Assembly: GCA_023388835.1 (NCBI GenBank) | Contig: JAEWFK010000076.1 | Span: 1-15,356 of the forward strand | Length of the DNA stretch: 15,356 bases | Origin: Pseudomonadota bacterium | GTDB lineage: Bacteria > Pseudomonadota > Gammaproteobacteria > Burkholderiales > Burkholderiaceae_B | Direction: 5' to 3' | Part shown: positions 13,902 to 15,356 of the stretch, piece after piece | Layout of the letters: the number at the start of each line of letters is the position of its first letter | Numbering within the stretch: position 1 is the first letter of the stretch | Program-made: the position numbers and the translations under genes | Notes under the pieces: model-generated | Told to the model about the DNA's origin: nothing | The model's database searches: none | The model's input: only the letters and a program-made list of their open reading frames with translations

Positions 13902-15356
13902 TACGCGCATCAGGAATCGTTCTTCGCCGAGGCACCAAGGTCTTGCTCGACGGAGCGGAGTTCGTCGTGAATCCGGGCGAACGCGTCGGCATCGTTGGGA
14001 AAAACGGTGCGGGCAAGTCCACCCTCTTTGCCTTGCTCGAAGGCCGGCTGGATCCGGACGCCGGCTCATTGGATATTCCGGCGGCATGGCGCATCGTCAG
14101 CGTGGAGCAGGAAATCAGCCAGCGCGATCGTCCGGCTCGTGAATTCGTGATCGATGGGGACCGAGCGCTCCGTTCCCTTCAAACTGAACGCGAAGCCACC
14201 GCGCCCTCTGATGGTCAACGCATCGCCGAACTGGAACAGGCGCTGATCGAAACCGGTGCCTGGACAGCCCCTTCGCGCGCGGAGCAGCTGCTGGCCGGCC
14301 TGGGCTTCAAGCCCGAACAGTGGATGAACCCCGTGGGAAGTTTCTCGGGCGGCTGGCAGATGCGCCTCGCACTGGCGCGGGCGCTCATGGCGCCGTCGGA
14401 CCTGCTTCTGCTTGATGAACCCACCAACCACCTGGACCTGGACGCCATGCTGTGGCTGGAACGCTGGCTGGCGTCCTACCCCGGCACGGTCATGCTGATC
14501 TCGCACGACACGGAATTCCTGGACGCCGTCGCTCGGGCAATCCTTCACTTCGACCACGGTAAACTGAACCGCTACCGGGGTGGATACGAAGACTTCCTCG
14601 AGCAGCGTAGCGAACGTCTGCGTCAGACCCATCTCGCCTGGGAAAGGCAACAAAAGGAGACCGTCCGCCTTCAGAGCTTCATCGACCGGTTCAAAGCGAA
14701 GGCCACCAAGGCCAAGCAGGCGCAAAGCCGTGTCAAGGCCTTGGCCCGCATGGAGAAGCTCGCGCCTATCCATGCCGAATCGGGCATCGATATCCGGATC
14801 CCTGAACCGGACTCGATGCCGGATCCCCTACTTGTGCTGGATGGCGTGAGCACCGGCTACACCTTGCCCGATGGCACCACGCGCGAAGTGCTGCGTGACG
14901 TCACGCTAATGGTGCGCGGCGGCAGCCGCATCGGCATCCTCGGGGTGAACGGCGCCGGCAAGAGTACGCTCATCAAGACGCTTTCCGGCGAGCTGCCCGC
15001 CCTGGCAGGCACGCGCAACGCCTCACGCGGACTGGAAATCGGCTATTTCGCGCAGCACCAGCTCGATATGCTCGACATCGAATCCACACCGCTACAGCAC
15101 CTGCAGCGGATGGAACCGCAAACCCGCGAAGTCGAGCTGCGCAGCTACCTTGGCAGCTTCGGTTTCAGCGGCGACACCGTAAACAACCCGGTGGGTCCCA
15201 TGTCGGGTGGCGAGAAGGCGCGCCTTGCCCTCTCGCTCATCGTGCGGCAAAAGCCGAATCTTCTACTGCTCGACGAACCGAGCAACCACTTGGATGTCGA
15301 AACGCGCGAAGCGCTGTCCACCGCCCTGGCGGAGTTCGGAGGCAGCATGCTGCTGG
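13898..15356 (+). CDS. yheS: ABC-F family ATPase, YheS type (partial, runs off the window)
   Basis: This is a soluble ribosome-associated ATPase with two ABC domains and no transmembrane part. The GTG at 13898 overlaps the prmB stop (GTGA), and the frame stays open to the window end, giving 486 residues of the roughly 630 usual for YheS. The beginning MIRASGIVLRRGTKVLLDGAE parallels E. coli YheS as I recall it. Domain 1 has Walker A GKNGAGKS (34-41), signature FSGGW (149-153) and Walker B LLLLDEPTNHLD (169-180). The inter-domain linker contains FKAKATKAKQAQSR, the region that contacts P-site tRNA in ABC-F proteins. Domain 2 has Walker A GVNGAGKS (349-356), signature MSGGEKARLALSL and Walker B LLLLDEPSNHLD (455-466), with Ser replacing the usual Thr. 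The C-terminal end is missing only because of the window edge. Confidence 0.95.
   Translation, partial: MIRASGIVLRRGTKVLLDGAEFVVNPGERVGIVGKNGAGKSTLFALLEGRLDPDAGSLDIPAAWRIVSVEQEISQRDRPAREFVIDGDRALRSLQTEREATAPSDGQRIAELEQALIETGAWTAPSRAEQLLAGLGFKPEQWMNPVGSFSGGWQMRLALARALMAPSDLLLLDEPTNHLDLDAMLWLERWLASYPGTVMLISHDTEFLDAVARAILHFDHGKLNRYRGGYEDFLEQRSERLRQTHLAWERQQKETVRLQSFIDRFKAKATKAKQAQSRVKALARMEKLAPIHAESGIDIRIPEPDSMPDPLLVLDGVSTGYTLPDGTTREVLRDVTLMVRGGSRIGILGVNGAGKSTLIKTLSGELPALAGTRNASRGLEIGYFAQHQLDMLDIESTPLQHLQRMEPQTREVELRSYLGSFGFSGDTVNNPVGPMSGGEKARLALSLIVRQKPNLLLLDEPSNHLDVETREALSTALAEFGGSMLL

Noticed and set aside
14066..14773. 235-codon minus-strand frame antisense to the ABC-F gene
   Set aside because: The plus strand encodes an unambiguous ABC domain and linker here, so the antisense frame is a shadow.
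1..15356. Mobile elements, CRISPR arrays, tRNA or rRNA genes, phage or defence systems
   Set aside because: I saw no transposase, integrase, terminal repeats, regularly spaced repeats, cloverleaf or defence-protein motifs on either strand. The gene content is housekeeping, transport and signalling.

Overview
The window is GC-rich, densely coding chromosomal DNA. The gene content is a TRAP carboxylate transporter, an Aer-type receptor, and a dapD-dapE-prmB-ABC-F block. Together with the protein sequences this suggests a betaproteobacterium of the Bordetella/Achromobacter type (Alcaligenaceae). That placement is inference from recalled family resemblance, not from a search. No rRNA, tRNA, insertion sequence, phage gene or CRISPR array was found, and no intergenic gap exceeds about 300 bases.

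Region 1 (1-4005) is a complete tripartite TRAP transporter operon on the plus strand. A strong sigma70-like promoter at 21-49 has a perfect 14-bp palindrome in its spacer. It precedes a Tat-exported binding protein, then an intercistronic hairpin with a T-run, then the small (DctQ) and large (DctM) membrane subunits. The large subunit carries an unusual extra hydrophobic hairpin with an Ala/Pro/Glu-rich loop. Two inverted repeats close the operon.

Region 2 (4091-7397) holds two plus-strand signalling genes. The first is an Aer-like energy-taxis receptor with the FAD-PAS residues in place. The second is a soluble diguanylate cyclase with two tandem, mutually similar PAS-like domains.

Region 3 (7468-10744) lies on the minus strand. 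It contains a SulP-family anion transporter with a STAS domain, followed downstream by an APC-family amino-acid permease. Between them I find a sigma70-like promoter overlapping the sulP stop codon, and a 46-codon reading frame with a good ribosome binding site that ends just before the permease. This small frame is the most interesting candidate for something unannotated.

Region 4 (11007-15356) is a tight plus-strand operon divergent from sulP. dapD and dapE (succinylase branch of lysine/diaminopimelate synthesis) are followed by prmB (ribosomal protein L3 glutamine methyltransferase) and a yheS-type ABC-F ATPase that runs off the window. Two junctions overlap (TGATG and GTGA), which suggests translational coupling.

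Most of the window is ordinary for its presumed lineage. The observations worth following are the possible leader peptide before the permease, the DctM insert, the palindrome inside the TRAP promoter, and the structured leader before the diguanylate cyclase.
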